A DNA stretch of 36,777 bases from Gammaproteobacteria bacterium (GTDB lineage Bacteria > Pseudomonadota > Gammaproteobacteria > JAJDYQ01): assembly GCA_028289815.1 (NCBI GenBank), contig JAPYNQ010000070.1:1-36777 (forward strand), read 5' to 3'. A program made the position numbers and the translations under genes. The notes below the pieces were generated by a model. That model ran no database searches. It was not told the DNA's origin and saw only the letters and a list, made by a program, of their open reading frames with translations. This document shows positions 17,957 to 26,174 of the stretch, piece after piece. Position 1 is the first letter of the stretch; every line of letters begins with the position of its first letter.

Positions 17957-18337
17957 TTAAATACCTTTAAAGCGAATAATCCGTCGTCTTTGCCGCTTAT
18001 CCGGGCGTTTGCGTGGCGATAAACCACTATCTGCCATATATTGCCGAGCTTCACGCTGTTTTTCTCTCAGCGCAAGGCTTTCGGCGGTCTCTTCATACAA
18101 AAACCGCGCCGCTTTGACTGGTTGACGCTTATCGGAGATAATCAAAACCTTAATGGTAAACTCTGTTTCTGCTTTATGTATATGTAATATATCATGGGCC
18201 TTTATATGCCTTGCCGGCTTGACACGCTTGCCATTCAGATGAATTTTTCCACCTTTTACAGCGTCTGCGGCAAGCGAACGCATCTTAAAAAAACGCGCCG
18301 CCCATAACCATTTATCAATACGAACCGAGTCAGACAA
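17957..18337 (-). CDS. hslR: Ribosome-associated heat-shock protein Hsp15
   Basis: Binds dissociated 50S subunits carrying nascent chains and helps recycle them. The 126-residue protein begins with an S4 RNA-binding domain (VRIDKWLWAARFFKMRSLA, then KIHLNGKRVKPA). It ends in a lysine/arginine-rich tail (SPRKRPDKRQRRR). The start is TTG at 18337, five bases after the htpG stop, with no Shine-Dalgarno of its own, so coupling to htpG is likely. This htpG-hslR pair places both under the sigma-32 promoter at 20305-20333. Confidence 0.93.
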   Translation of the reverse strand: MSDSVRIDKWLWAARFFKMRSLAADAVKGGKIHLNGKRVKPARHIKAHDILHIHKAETEFTIKVLIISDKRQPVKAARFLYEETAESLALREKQREARQYMADSGLSPRKRPDKRQRRRIIRFKGI

Positions 18338-18342
18338 AACGG

Positions 18343-20259
18343 TTAGTCAAGGATGATGCGGCTGCCTCCGACATTGCTGAACTCCGACAACATCTTGTTC
18401 AGGCGCTCGACAAAGGCATACGGATCGGCAAGCTCTCCACCTTCCGCCAATACCGCCTGCTCAAAAAGCAGGTGCGTCCAGTCAGCAAAACGCTCATCAT
18501 CTTTCTCATCATTTAATTGTCTGACTAAAGCATGATCGACATTGATTTCAAGAGTCGGCTTACCGGAAGGCATATTATGCCCGGCCGTCTTCAGAATTTT
18601 CTGCATGTGCATGCTCATATCATAGGCACCTTGAACAATACAGGATGGCGCATTGGTTAAACGACCGGAAACTTTGACCTCATTAATATTATCACCAAGA
18701 ATCTCTTTCATACGTTCGACCAGTTCCCTGTTTTCTTCTTCGACTTTTTCTCGATCTTGCTTTTCTTCTTCTCCGGCAAGATCACCTAAATCGAGGTCCG
18801 TGCTGACAGCAGACTGGAAGCTCTTCCCGTCAAATTCGCTGACATGTGACATCATCCATTCATCAACACGCTCATGCAGTAGCAGAACTTCAATACCTTT
18901 TTCACGAAACACTCCCAGGGCGGGACTACTCTTCGCAGCATTAAAACTTTCCGCTGCAATGTAATAAATTTTATCCTGCTTTTCCTGCATACGACCGATA
19001 TACTCATCAAGTGTAACGGTCGGTACCACATTATCCTCCTGCGTGGAGCTAAATCGCAAAAGCTTTAGAATTCTATCGCGATTCTTGAAATCTTCAACAG
19101 GTCCTTCTTTTAAGACATGACCAAAATTTTTCCAAAACTCAGCATATTCTTCATGTTTTTTCTTGGCCATTTTCTCCAACATGCTCAATATTCTTGAGAT
19201 CGAGGCATTACGGATTGTATCAATGATCTTGTTACCTTGTAAAATTTCACGTGATATATTTAATGGTAAGTCGTCAGAATCAACAAGCCCTCTGATAAAA
19301 CGTAACCATGTCGGCATCAAATGCTCCGCATCATCCATGATAAATACACGTTTCACATAGAGTTTTATACCATATCGTTTATCGCGCTCCATCAAGTCAA
19401 AAGGTGCCCGTTTGGGTATATAAAACAGGCTGATATAGGATTGCCTGCCTTCAACATGATTATGGATCCAATCCTGAGGATCCTCAAAATCATGTGCAAC
19501 ATGCTTGTAAAATTCTTTATATTCTTCCTTACTTATATCTTTCTTTTGCAGGGTCCAAAGTGCCGAAGCCTTATTAACCGTCTCCCATTCGCCTTTGTTA
19601 TCACCCGAACCAGACTTCATTTCAATTGGAAAGCTTATGTGGTCGGAATAGGTTTTTACGACGTTACGAATTCGAAATTCTTCAAGAAACTCGGTTACGG
19701 CTTCTTTGTTCATATGCAATGTGATTTCCGTACCGCGCATATCTTTCGTGGTTTCCTGCAGTGTATAACCACCTTGGCCTTCGGATTCCCAGATCACAGC
19801 CTGATCAGCAGGTTCGCCCGCAGCGCGACTGATAACTGTGACTTTATCCGCTACGATAAATGAAGAATAAAAACCAACACCAAATTGACCAATCATCTGC
19901 GAATCTTTAGCCTGATCTCCAGTGAGAGATCGGAAAAACTCCTTCGTTCCCGATTTGGCAATAGTCCCCAGATGCTCAACGATTTGCTCGGCATTCATAC
20001 CGATGCCATTATCCGTAATCACCAGCTTCTTCTTTCTCTTATTGAAATCAATTCTGATTTTCAGATTCGGATCGTCGCCCAGCAGGGAATCATTGGAAAG
20101 CGCCTTAAAACGTAGCTTGTCGCAAGCATCTGAGGCATTGGATATTAGCTCTCGCAAAAAAATTTCCTTATTGGAATAAAGCGAGTGAACCATCAGCTTG
20201 AGTAGTTCAGTTACCTCAGCCTGAAATTCATGGGTTTGCTTTTCAACAGTAGCATTCAT
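18343..20259 (-). CDS. htpG: Chaperone protein HtpG (bacterial Hsp90)
   Basis: ATP-dependent chaperone; 638 residues, close to E. coli HtpG (624). The N-terminal ATPase domain shows LISNASDACDKLR, DNGIGM and GQFGVGFYSSF. Middle and C-terminal dimerisation domains follow in the usual order. The ATG at 20259 has GAGG upstream. A near-consensus sigma-32 promoter lies 45 to 75 bases before it. The upstream neighbour ogt ends inside that promoter. Confidence 0.98.
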   Translation of the reverse strand: MNATVEKQTHEFQAEVTELLKLMVHSLYSNKEIFLRELISNASDACDKLRFKALSNDSLLGDDPNLKIRIDFNKRKKKLVITDNGIGMNAEQIVEHLGTIAKSGTKEFFRSLTGDQAKDSQMIGQFGVGFYSSFIVADKVTVISRAAGEPADQAVIWESEGQGGYTLQETTKDMRGTEITLHMNKEAVTEFLEEFRIRNVVKTYSDHISFPIEMKSGSGDNKGEWETVNKASALWTLQKKDISKEEYKEFYKHVAHDFEDPQDWIHNHVEGRQSYISLFYIPKRAPFDLMERDKRYGIKLYVKRVFIMDDAEHLMPTWLRFIRGLVDSDDLPLNISREILQGNKIIDTIRNASISRILSMLEKMAKKKHEEYAEFWKNFGHVLKEGPVEDFKNRDRILKLLRFSSTQEDNVVPTVTLDEYIGRMQEKQDKIYYIAAESFNAAKSSPALGVFREKGIEVLLLHERVDEWMMSHVSEFDGKSFQSAVSTDLDLGDLAGEEEKQDREKVEEENRELVERMKEILGDNINEVKVSGRLTNAPSCIVQGAYDMSMHMQKILKTAGHNMPSGKPTLEINVDHALVRQLNDEKDDERFADWTHLLFEQAVLAEGGELADPYAFVERLNKMLSEFSNVGGSRIILD

Positions 20260-20304
20260 TCATCGTCCTCTTGTTGTAATCCATTCACAGAAATATGGGC
20301 GCGT

Positions 20305-20333
20305 ATATGGGGAATAGCCTTGGAGTTTTCAAG
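20305..20333 (-). promoter_or_regulatory. Sigma-32 (heat-shock) promoter of htpG-hslR
   Basis: On the minus strand CTTGAAA (20333-20327) is followed after 14 bases by CCCCATAT (20312-20305). The E. coli RpoH consensus is CTTGAAA, 13 to 15 bases, CCCCAT-n-T; every defined base matches. The -35 overlaps the last codons of ogt, and the -10 lies about 45 bases from the htpG ATG. Confidence 0.92.
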
Positions 20334-20802
20334 CAATGCGGACACCTTCATGTGCGAGCAGCCAGCGTTTTCGCTCCAGTACCTTACCTTGTGTGTGCCC
20401 GGCGTAACCACCGATGCCTGAGACGGACACAACGCGATGACAGGGAATAATCAGAGGTAACGGGTTCTGGCTGCAGGCATTTCCCACTGCTCTGGCACCC
20501 GTATCCAGCTGAGCCGCCAGCTCACCATAAGCGCGCGTCTCGCCCGCCCGAATCCCCCGCAGTGACCCCCAGACAGTACGCTGAAAAACGGTACCCCGGA
20601 TATTTAACGGCAAATCAAAGCAAAATGCGGGTTCTGAAAAATAGGATTGTAACTGGCAAACAACTTCCCGTGATAAGGCATCCTGCGGCTTCTTAAGTAC
20701 CGTATCCCTGCAGAGGAAATTCACACCGATCAGGCTTCCTTGACGAACGACAATCCCGATTTTCGCAACCGGTGAAGCAAAAACGGTGGAGTATTCAAGC
20801 AT
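20329..20802 (-). CDS. ogt: Methylated-DNA--protein-cysteine methyltransferase
   Basis: Suicidal repair of O6-alkylguanine by transfer to an active-site cysteine. The 157-residue protein has C121 in IIPCHRVVS. The DNA-binding helix region reads RAVGNACSQNP, and GGYAGHTQGKVLERKRWLL follows. The short N-terminal domain without Ada-type zinc cysteines marks an Ogt-type enzyme. The ATG at 20802 is clear. The end of the gene carries the -35 of the htpG promoter. Confidence 0.95.
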   Translation of the reverse strand: MLEYSTVFASPVAKIGIVVRQGSLIGVNFLCRDTVLKKPQDALSREVVCQLQSYFSEPAFCFDLPLNIRGTVFQRTVWGSLRGIRAGETRAYGELAAQLDTGARAVGNACSQNPLPLIIPCHRVVSVSGIGGYAGHTQGKVLERKRWLLAHEGVRIA

Positions 20803-20822
20803 ATACCGGTTTATCTCTGATG

Positions 20823-20846
20823 AAAAAGTAGCGATCTACACTCGCT
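20823..20846 (-). terminator. Possible weak terminator after rplS
   Basis: On the minus strand AGCGA-GTGTAGA-TCGCT (20846-20830) is followed by ACTTTTT (20829-20823), 19 bases past the rplS stop. The stem is only five base pairs, so termination may be partial. Confidence 0.35.
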
Positions 20847-20864
20847 GTTTGCAATCTATGTCGA

Positions 20865-21218
20865 TCATTTTTTTGACAGCTTTTCCTTAATCCGTGCCGC
20901 CTTACCTGTGCGCTGACGCAGATAGTAGAGCTTGGCCCGACGTACATCACCGCGACGCTTGACCCTGATTTCCGCTATTAAAGGGCTGTGAGCCTGAAAC
21001 ACACGTTCCACACCTTCGCCATGTGAAATTTTGCGAACCGTAAACGATGTATTCAGACCACGGTTTTTCTTGGCGATAACCACACCTTCATAGGCCTGAA
21101 GACGCTCGCGGTCACCTTCCTTTACGCGCACATCAACAATTACTGTATCACCCGGACTAAAAGCAGGGATATCAGACTTCATTTGTTCTTCTTCGAGTTC
21201 TCTGATGATATTACTCAT
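20865..21218 (-). CDS. rplS: 50S ribosomal protein L19
   Basis: Large-subunit protein at the interface with the 30S. The 117-residue length is normal. Motifs include [48 protein letters not shown] and a basic C-terminus ([21 protein letters not shown]). It closes the standard rpsP-rimM-trmD-rplS operon, 104 bases after trmD. The ATG at 21218 fits the family start. Confidence 0.98.
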   Translation of the reverse strand: MSNIIRELEEEQMKSDIPAFSPGDTVIVDVRVKEGDRERLQAYEGVVIAKKNRGLNTSFTVRKISHGEGVERVFQAHSPLIAEIRVKRRGDVRRAKLYYLRQRTGKAARIKEKLSKK

Positions 21219-21322
21219 TAGTTTTGCACCATATGTATCGAGATTACGGGTTATTAATTCTGGCGATACATTCCTGTACCGCGGGGAAACTCCGAATGAA
21301 TCAGAACTTCCTTGAAGTATTT

Positions 21323-22057
21323 TTAATTCTGCTCACGAATAAATTCATTTAAGAGCATCTGCTCCTCGTCCGTTAAAGTCCTTCTCTCCAACAAATCTGG
21401 CCGGCGTAGCCAAGTTCTTCCCAGTGACTGCTTGAGACGCCAGCACCGAATATGCTTATGGCAGCCACTCATGAGTACTTCAGGTACCACCATATCTCGC
21501 CAGACTTCCGGGCGCGTATAGTGCGGACAGTCCAGCAATCCGTCCATAAAAGAGTCTTGCTCGGCAGACTGTTCATCGCCGAGCACCCCGGGGATCAATC
21601 GGCTTATACCGTCAATGACGGCCATTGCGGCAATTTCACCACCACTCAACACAAAATCGCCCAAAGACCATTCCTCGTCGATATGGCTTTCCAGAAAACG
21701 CTCATCAATACCTTCATACCTGCCGCACAACAGAATTAAATCATCCCGCTGCGCACCCAGTAGTAACTGGGTGATTGGCCGCCCCTGTGGCGACAGGTAA
21801 ACCAGCCTTGAATTTGCCCTGCTTCGCCTGACGCGGTCCAGTGTTCTGGCCAACGGTTCCGCCATCATCACCATGCCGGGACCTCCACCAAAGGGCCGGT
21901 CATCAACGGTACGGTGCACATTGATTGCATCATCGCGCGGCGTCCAGCAGTCAATGCTTACCAAGCCTTTTTTTATCGCTCTGCCGGTAACACCATAAGC
22001 ACAAGCATCCTGAATCATTTCAGGAAACAGTGTAATGACATCAAAACACTGAACCAC
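21323..22057 (-). CDS. trmD: tRNA (guanine-N1-)-methyltransferase TrmD
   Basis: Methylates G37 of tRNAs next to the anticodon using S-adenosylmethionine, preventing frameshifts. The 244-residue protein has the deep-knot motifs [23 protein letters not shown] and [12 protein letters not shown], plus [28 protein letters not shown] and [10 protein letters not shown] provide the catalytic Asp region. The start is GTG at 22057, 15 bases after rimM. Confidence 0.97.
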   Translation of the reverse strand: MVQCFDVITLFPEMIQDACAYGVTGRAIKKGLVSIDCWTPRDDAINVHRTVDDRPFGGGPGMVMMAEPLARTLDRVRRSRANSRLVYLSPQGRPITQLLLGAQRDDLILLCGRYEGIDERFLESHIDEEWSLGDFVLSGGEIAAMAVIDGISRLIPGVLGDEQSAEQDSFMDGLLDCPHYTRPEVWRDMVVPEVLMSGCHKHIRCWRLKQSLGRTWLRRPDLLERRTLTDEEQMLLNEFIREQN

Positions 22058-22072
22058 CGTTATAACCAGTAC

Positions 22073-22609
22073 CTAAAACTCGGGGTCCCAATCGACAGTG
22101 ATTGTACCGCCATCCAGGTCCACATTCCACACTGTCTGCTTCCATATGTACGGGATTAGTCTCTGTCGGTCACCTTTGACAACAAGCACATCGTTAGCGC
22201 CGGTCTCAAACAGATAATCAACCACACCAAGTTGGACTCCGGTACCGGTGGACACGGTCAGACCGATCAGGTCGGACCAATAAAATTCATTTTCAGCGGT
22301 TTCAGGCAGCTGTTCTCTCAATATTGCCACCTGCTTACCAGCCAGAGCAAGTGCCTGATCTCGGAATTGGCAACCCTCCAAGCTGACGATCAACCCTCTG
22401 ATGTGCTTTTGACCTCTGATTAGTTTCCTAGCTTCCCAGTGACTGCCTGATCCCAGCCACCAAGGCACATAGCTGAATATATTTTCTATGGGCTCGGTGT
22501 AGGAAAAGACTTTAAGCTGTCCACGAACGCCAAATACCCCATTTATTCTCCCGACTACTATCCGCTCCAGAGTATCGAATTTTGCTTCCCGCAGGATCGA
22601 TTCCACCAT
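22073..22609 (-). CDS. rimM: Ribosome maturation factor RimM
   Basis: Binds ribosomal protein S19 and helps fold the 16S 3' domain. The 178-residue protein has the N-terminal barrel (VVGRINGVFGVRGQLKVFSY) and a C-terminal PRC-barrel (LIGLTVSTGTGVQLGVVDYL, then ANDVLVV and LIPYIW). The ATG at 22609 lies seven bases after the rpsP stop. Order and spacing are those of the standard operon. Confidence 0.96.
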   Translation of the reverse strand: MVESILREAKFDTLERIVVGRINGVFGVRGQLKVFSYTEPIENIFSYVPWWLGSGSHWEARKLIRGQKHIRGLIVSLEGCQFRDQALALAGKQVAILREQLPETAENEFYWSDLIGLTVSTGTGVQLGVVDYLFETGANDVLVVKGDRQRLIPYIWKQTVWNVDLDGGTITVDWDPEF

Positions 22610-22616
22610 GAAGCTA

Positions 22617-22871
22617 TCAGACCGCAGATACCTTCGCCTGCTCCTTTACCAAGGATACAACACGATCAGACAGTTTTGCACCATGGGACTTCCAATGTTC
22701 AACGCGATCCATCTTCAGATCCAGGCGCCTGTCCTGACCACCGGCAATGGGATTGAAAAAACCCAAACGCTCAATATAGCGACCATCACGCTTATTGCGG
22801 CTATCCGTCACTACCACATGATAAAAAGGACGCCTTTTAGCCCCGCTACGGGCCAGTCGTATAACTACCAT
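22617..22871 (-). CDS. rpsP: 30S ribosomal protein S16
   Basis: Early-binding small-subunit protein. The frame is open to 22919, but the ATG at 22871 has AAGGGA just upstream and gives [20 protein letters not shown], the normal S16 start, with 84 residues. It is the first gene of the rpsP-rimM-trmD-rplS operon. The ffh gene that often precedes rpsP in gammaproteobacteria is absent. A TTGATT/CATATT pair with an 18-base spacer upstream is a weak promoter candidate. Confidence 0.97.
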   Translation of the reverse strand: MVVIRLARSGAKRRPFYHVVVTDSRNKRDGRYIERLGFFNPIAGGQDRRLDLKMDRVEHWKSHGAKLSDRVVSLVKEQAKVSAV

Positions 22872-23727
22872 TTCATATCCCTTAAGGTCAGTATTGAAAA
22901 AAGCTCTGAATAGTTCCATCCCGGATTTACCAGAGCGCGGAAAACAAAAATATGACTTTGCTTTCTCCTCGGAATCAATGACGGTTTCATTCAGGTTCCA
23001 GCATCATTGCCTTTGGTGATATTCGCGTATCGCAGCAAACTCCGAGCTAAATATCAGAGCTTTTTTAAGCCAAAACCGATATTTGAAGACCTGCTAATCC
23101 GAATAGTAACCGCATTGTACAAATTTTGTCGGGCAAATACAGCCCCTTACAGCGGCCTCAGAAGTAAAAAGTTGTCCACATGCCTTACAAGGCGTTTTGT
23201 TCAGACATTCAGTCCTTGGAGTGCTGCAGACAAATACATTAGGCCTGCTCTCCGACACCTGAGGACTTTGAGGATTTACAAACTACAGTCAGAATATCTG
23301 AGCTGGATAGTACCGTCATGAGATAGAGTGATAACGCGCTATCCGTCTGATCACCGCCCACTGGAGAGACAAAATGACAGGCTCCTGCTATTGATACGAT
23401 ATCTCAGGCCGGGAAACATTATTTAAGCGGCTCATGGAGAAGCCGGAGCATTAAGTAGTTGATGATAGGTACCAACTATATCTAAAGTGCATCCTCGTGG
23501 GCCGGGGACCCCAACACAGCAATCAGGCAATGAGTCCCACAAAGGGGAGAGCAACTCGAAATCGCATTCGGCTATGAATTGGATACCACCGCGCCAACGA
23601 TAACAATTAAGCCCTGACGTATTGTAAGAAGCAGGGCGTTGAACCGGTAGTTCGGCCCAAGTAGAATCGGAAAGGGCGGCGCGATTATGACCGTTACCTG
23701 TAACGATTAAGACATTCTATCTATGAG

Positions 23728-23746
23728 GGATACACTTTATGTATCC
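23728..23746. other. Seven-base-pair hairpin in the rpsP-panC gap
   Basis: GGATACA-CTTTA-TGTATCC is a perfect inverted repeat with a five-base loop. A second small inverted repeat, ACATG-GGCA-CATGT, follows directly. No T-run is adjacent, so it is not a standard terminator. Confidence 0.4.
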
Positions 23747-23799
23747 GAAACATGGGCACATGTATTGCGTACACTAAATAGATATCACGTCTTTTGCGC

Positions 23800-23820
23800 C
23801 AGCATACTCAAAATATGCTG
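23800..23820. other. Hairpin downstream of panC
   Basis: CAGCATA-CTCAAAA-TATGCTG, seven base pairs, 35 bases past the panC stop (panC reads on the minus strand). No U-rich tail follows on the minus strand, so if it ends the pan operon it must work without one. Confidence 0.35.
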
Positions 23821-23854
23821 TTTGTATGGCATGAAATATCGTAACGACACTATA

Positions 23855-24703
23855 CTAGGTCAACTCAAAAGCAATATTATCAATAAGGCGGGTGTTACCA
23901 AGGTGGGCGGCAGCCAGAATAATCAATGAAGTATCGCTTTCTCCGGGTGGGTGCAGATCTCCCTGTCGCCTGACTTCGGCGTACTGGAGCTCGAAACCTT
24001 CCCTCTCAAGATTTGTTTTTATCTGCAAGCCTATCTCATCAAAGCCGGCTTTTCGTTGCTTAATCATATCGACCGCCCGGGATAACTCCTGATATAGCCT
24101 CGGCGCAATGTGACGCTGTTCCTCGCTCAAATAAACATTGCGCGAACTCATGGCTAATCCGTCCTTCTCACGATAAGTATCACAAGCAACGATCTGTGTG
24201 GGTATTGCCAGGTCACCTACCATTTGTCTGACCAGGGTCAGCTGTTGATAGTCTTTGCACCCGAATACCGCAATATCGGGCTGTACGATGTTTAGCAACT
24301 TGGTCACAGCAGTCGCCACTCCGTCAAAGTGCCTTAGTCGTGATTTTCCGCACAGTATTGAAGAAAGATAGGGCACACTTACCGTTGTTGTGCTGCTCAC
24401 GTCACCATACATAGCATCAACTGAAGGCAGAAAAAGAACATCGACGGCATGTGCTTCAAGCCTTTTCGCATCCTCCGCTTCGGTCCGAGGATAATCGTTG
24501 TAGTCTTCGTTCGGAGCAAACTGGGTGGGGTTCACAAAGATGCTGGTGATAACACGGTCTGAACGGACTCTGGCTTCATCGACAAGCGCCAAATGACCCG
24601 CATGCAAATTACCCATGGTAGGCACAAAACCGACGGATTCCCCAGACTTGCGGTATCCCATGATGATCCGGCGCAACCCGGCTATCGAAAATTCAGTCAA
24701 CAT
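23855..24703 (-). CDS. panC: Pantothenate synthetase
   Basis: Joins pantoate and beta-alanine with ATP to give pantothenate, the coenzyme A precursor. From the ATG at 24703 the protein has 282 residues (E. coli 283) and begins MLTEFSIAGLRR. A TTG at 24724 overlapping the panB stop is an alternative and would couple the genes. Motifs are PTMGNLHAGHLALVD (the HIGH-like signature), FVNPTQF, FGCKDYQQL and GLAMSSRNVYLS. panB lies immediately upstream, and both enzymes share the pathway. Confidence 0.96.
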   Translation of the reverse strand: MLTEFSIAGLRRIIMGYRKSGESVGFVPTMGNLHAGHLALVDEARVRSDRVITSIFVNPTQFAPNEDYNDYPRTEAEDAKRLEAHAVDVLFLPSVDAMYGDVSSTTTVSVPYLSSILCGKSRLRHFDGVATAVTKLLNIVQPDIAVFGCKDYQQLTLVRQMVGDLAIPTQIVACDTYREKDGLAMSSRNVYLSEEQRHIAPRLYQELSRAVDMIKQRKAGFDEIGLQIKTNLEREGFELQYAEVRRQGDLHPPGESDTSLIILAAAHLGNTRLIDNIAFELT

Positions 24704-24720
24704 GAACCGGACGGTATAGC

Positions 24721-25530
24721 TCAAGCAAAACAGTGATCATCCGTTGGAAAGCTACCGTCTTTCACCGCTTCGACATAGGCGCGTATTGCCTGGAGCGGAT
24801 GTCGTTGCTTGTCCGAAAAATCTCTTACAAACCTGGGCACACGCCCAACCGTCACACCAATCGCATCGTGTAATACGAGTATCTGACCATCACAACCACC
24901 TCCCGCACCTATCCCGATAACGGGTATTTCAACTGACCCGGAAATCGATTCCGCCAGTTCTGCCGGTACGCATTCCAGCAACAACATGTCGGCCCCATGC
25001 TTCTCAAGCGCATGGGCATCGCGCAGCATACCGGCTGCAGTAGATTCATCACGACCCTGTACCCAATATCCGCCGATCTTATGCACAGCCTGCGGTTGCA
25101 GGCCCAGATGAGCACAGACCGGTATGCCACGTCGGCTCAATTCGGGCACAATTGATAGCTGGGTTTCGCTGCCTTCCAATTTAACCATATGAGCACCTCC
25201 TTCTCGCATAAGGCGAGCGGCATTTTCAATTGCCTGCTCCGGATTTGCATAGCTCATGAATGGCATATCGCCGATAATGAATGCGGACTGACTAACACGG
25301 CTGACATTCTTAAGGTGGTAAACAATATCATCCATTGTCACTGGCAATGTACTGTCATGACCTTGCACCACCATCCCCAGCGAATCTCCGACAAGAATGA
25401 CATCCATCCCCGCCCTCTCCTCCAGCATAGTGAAAGCTGCATCGTAAGCGGTCATACAGGCAATTTTCTGACCTTCATGCTTCATACCGCGGAGATCAGT
25501 CATGGTCAGGTGTTTGGTTGGAATATTCAA
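24721..25530 (-). CDS. panB: 3-methyl-2-oxobutanoate hydroxymethyltransferase
   Basis: Transfers a one-carbon unit from methylenetetrahydrofolate to ketoisovalerate, giving ketopantoate. Motifs are VGDSLGMVVQGHDSTLPV (metal and substrate site), MVKLEG, VCAHLGLQPQ and IPVIGIGAG. The TTG at 25530 gives 269 residues and aligns with the usual start, with GGATG upstream; an ATG nine codons later (25503) is the alternative. The E. coli-type panB-panC pair is kept, but no panD is seen. Confidence 0.96.
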   Translation of the reverse strand: MNIPTKHLTMTDLRGMKHEGQKIACMTAYDAAFTMLEERAGMDVILVGDSLGMVVQGHDSTLPVTMDDIVYHLKNVSRVSQSAFIIGDMPFMSYANPEQAIENAARLMREGGAHMVKLEGSETQLSIVPELSRRGIPVCAHLGLQPQAVHKIGGYWVQGRDESTAAGMLRDAHALEKHGADMLLLECVPAELAESISGSVEIPVIGIGAGGGCDGQILVLHDAIGVTVGRVPRFVRDFSDKQRHPLQAIRAYVEAVKDGSFPTDDHCFA

Positions 25531-25675
25531 ATTCTTTACATCCAGAAGTTAAAAATATCTTCCAGGTTCTACTGCCAGAAAATTGTTGAACGGTATAATT
25601 ATGAGCATGTGACAGTCTCTGTAAATATTCGGTTCCCGCAGCTTGTCTGCAAAGAGCTCATCCGGCCTGACAGAT

Positions 25676-26170
25676 TCAGGCGGTGATCTCAATCTTTTCC
25701 ATTCTTAGCGGTTCGCATCTACACAGGCACATCTGAGCTACACCATAGCCCGGAATTTCGATATCCGGGTCAATGTCCATTAAAGGCTTCAATACAAAAC
25801 GCCTCTCTGCCATTCGTGGATGAGGAATTATCAATGTTTCACTTACCACTCTCTGATCATCGTAAAGAAGTATATCCAGGTCCAGAGTACGAGGTCCCCA
25901 TCGCTCATTATTGCGCTGACGCTTATGATGCCCTTCAATGGACTGCAGCCTGCATAGCAGGGCTTTGGGAGAAAGTTCGGTTCTCAGGGCTATCACCGCA
26001 TTGATAAAGTCAGGCTGATCCTGCGGCCCGACAGGCTGGGTACGGTAAAATTCTGACATATCAATCAAACCGTTTTGCGCATAATGCCTGATATCTTCAA
26101 TCGCTGTAAGCAAGATATCTATTGATGCACCCTGATTACTACCAAGACCGATATGGACTCTGGCTGACAT
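25676..26170 (-). CDS. folK: 6-hydroxymethyl-7,8-dihydropterin pyrophosphokinase
   Basis: Transfers pyrophosphate from ATP to the pterin, a step in folate synthesis. The 164-residue protein begins with IGLGSNQG and carries the diagnostic box RWGPRTLDLDILLYDD (two catalytic Asp) and IPHPRMAERRFVL. The ATG at 26170 lies four bases after the pcnB stop. The pcnB-folK-panB-panC order is the common gammaproteobacterial one; folate supplies the one-carbon donor of PanB. Confidence 0.97.
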   Translation of the reverse strand: MSARVHIGLGSNQGASIDILLTAIEDIRHYAQNGLIDMSEFYRTQPVGPQDQPDFINAVIALRTELSPKALLCRLQSIEGHHKRQRNNERWGPRTLDLDILLYDDQRVVSETLIIPHPRMAERRFVLKPLMDIDPDIEIPGYGVAQMCLCRCEPLRMEKIEITA

Positions 26171-26174
26171 ATGG

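Larger units (their letters stand above)
22872..23854. other. Long gene-free region between rpsP and panC
   Basis: 983 bases in which I recognise no gene, tRNA or known structured RNA; the first part must hold the rpsP promoter. Several frames stay open for 50 to 100 codons without a credible start. One minus-strand frame (GTG at 23258 to stop at 23094) would encode 54 residues with seven cysteines (C11, C18, C24, C27, C40, C42, C49), but has no Shine-Dalgarno. Two clean hairpins sit in the right part: GGATACA-CTTTA-TGTATCC (23728-23746) and CAGCATA-CTCAAAA-TATGCTG (23800-23820). I looked for and did not see the 4.5S RNA, RNase P or tmRNA signatures. It may be a decayed gene region or host an unrecognised small RNA. 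Confidence 0.5.

Noticed and set aside
23007-23321. 104-codon plus-strand frame in the rpsP-panC gap
   Set aside because: No recognisable domain, no Shine-Dalgarno, and the peptide composition looks random.
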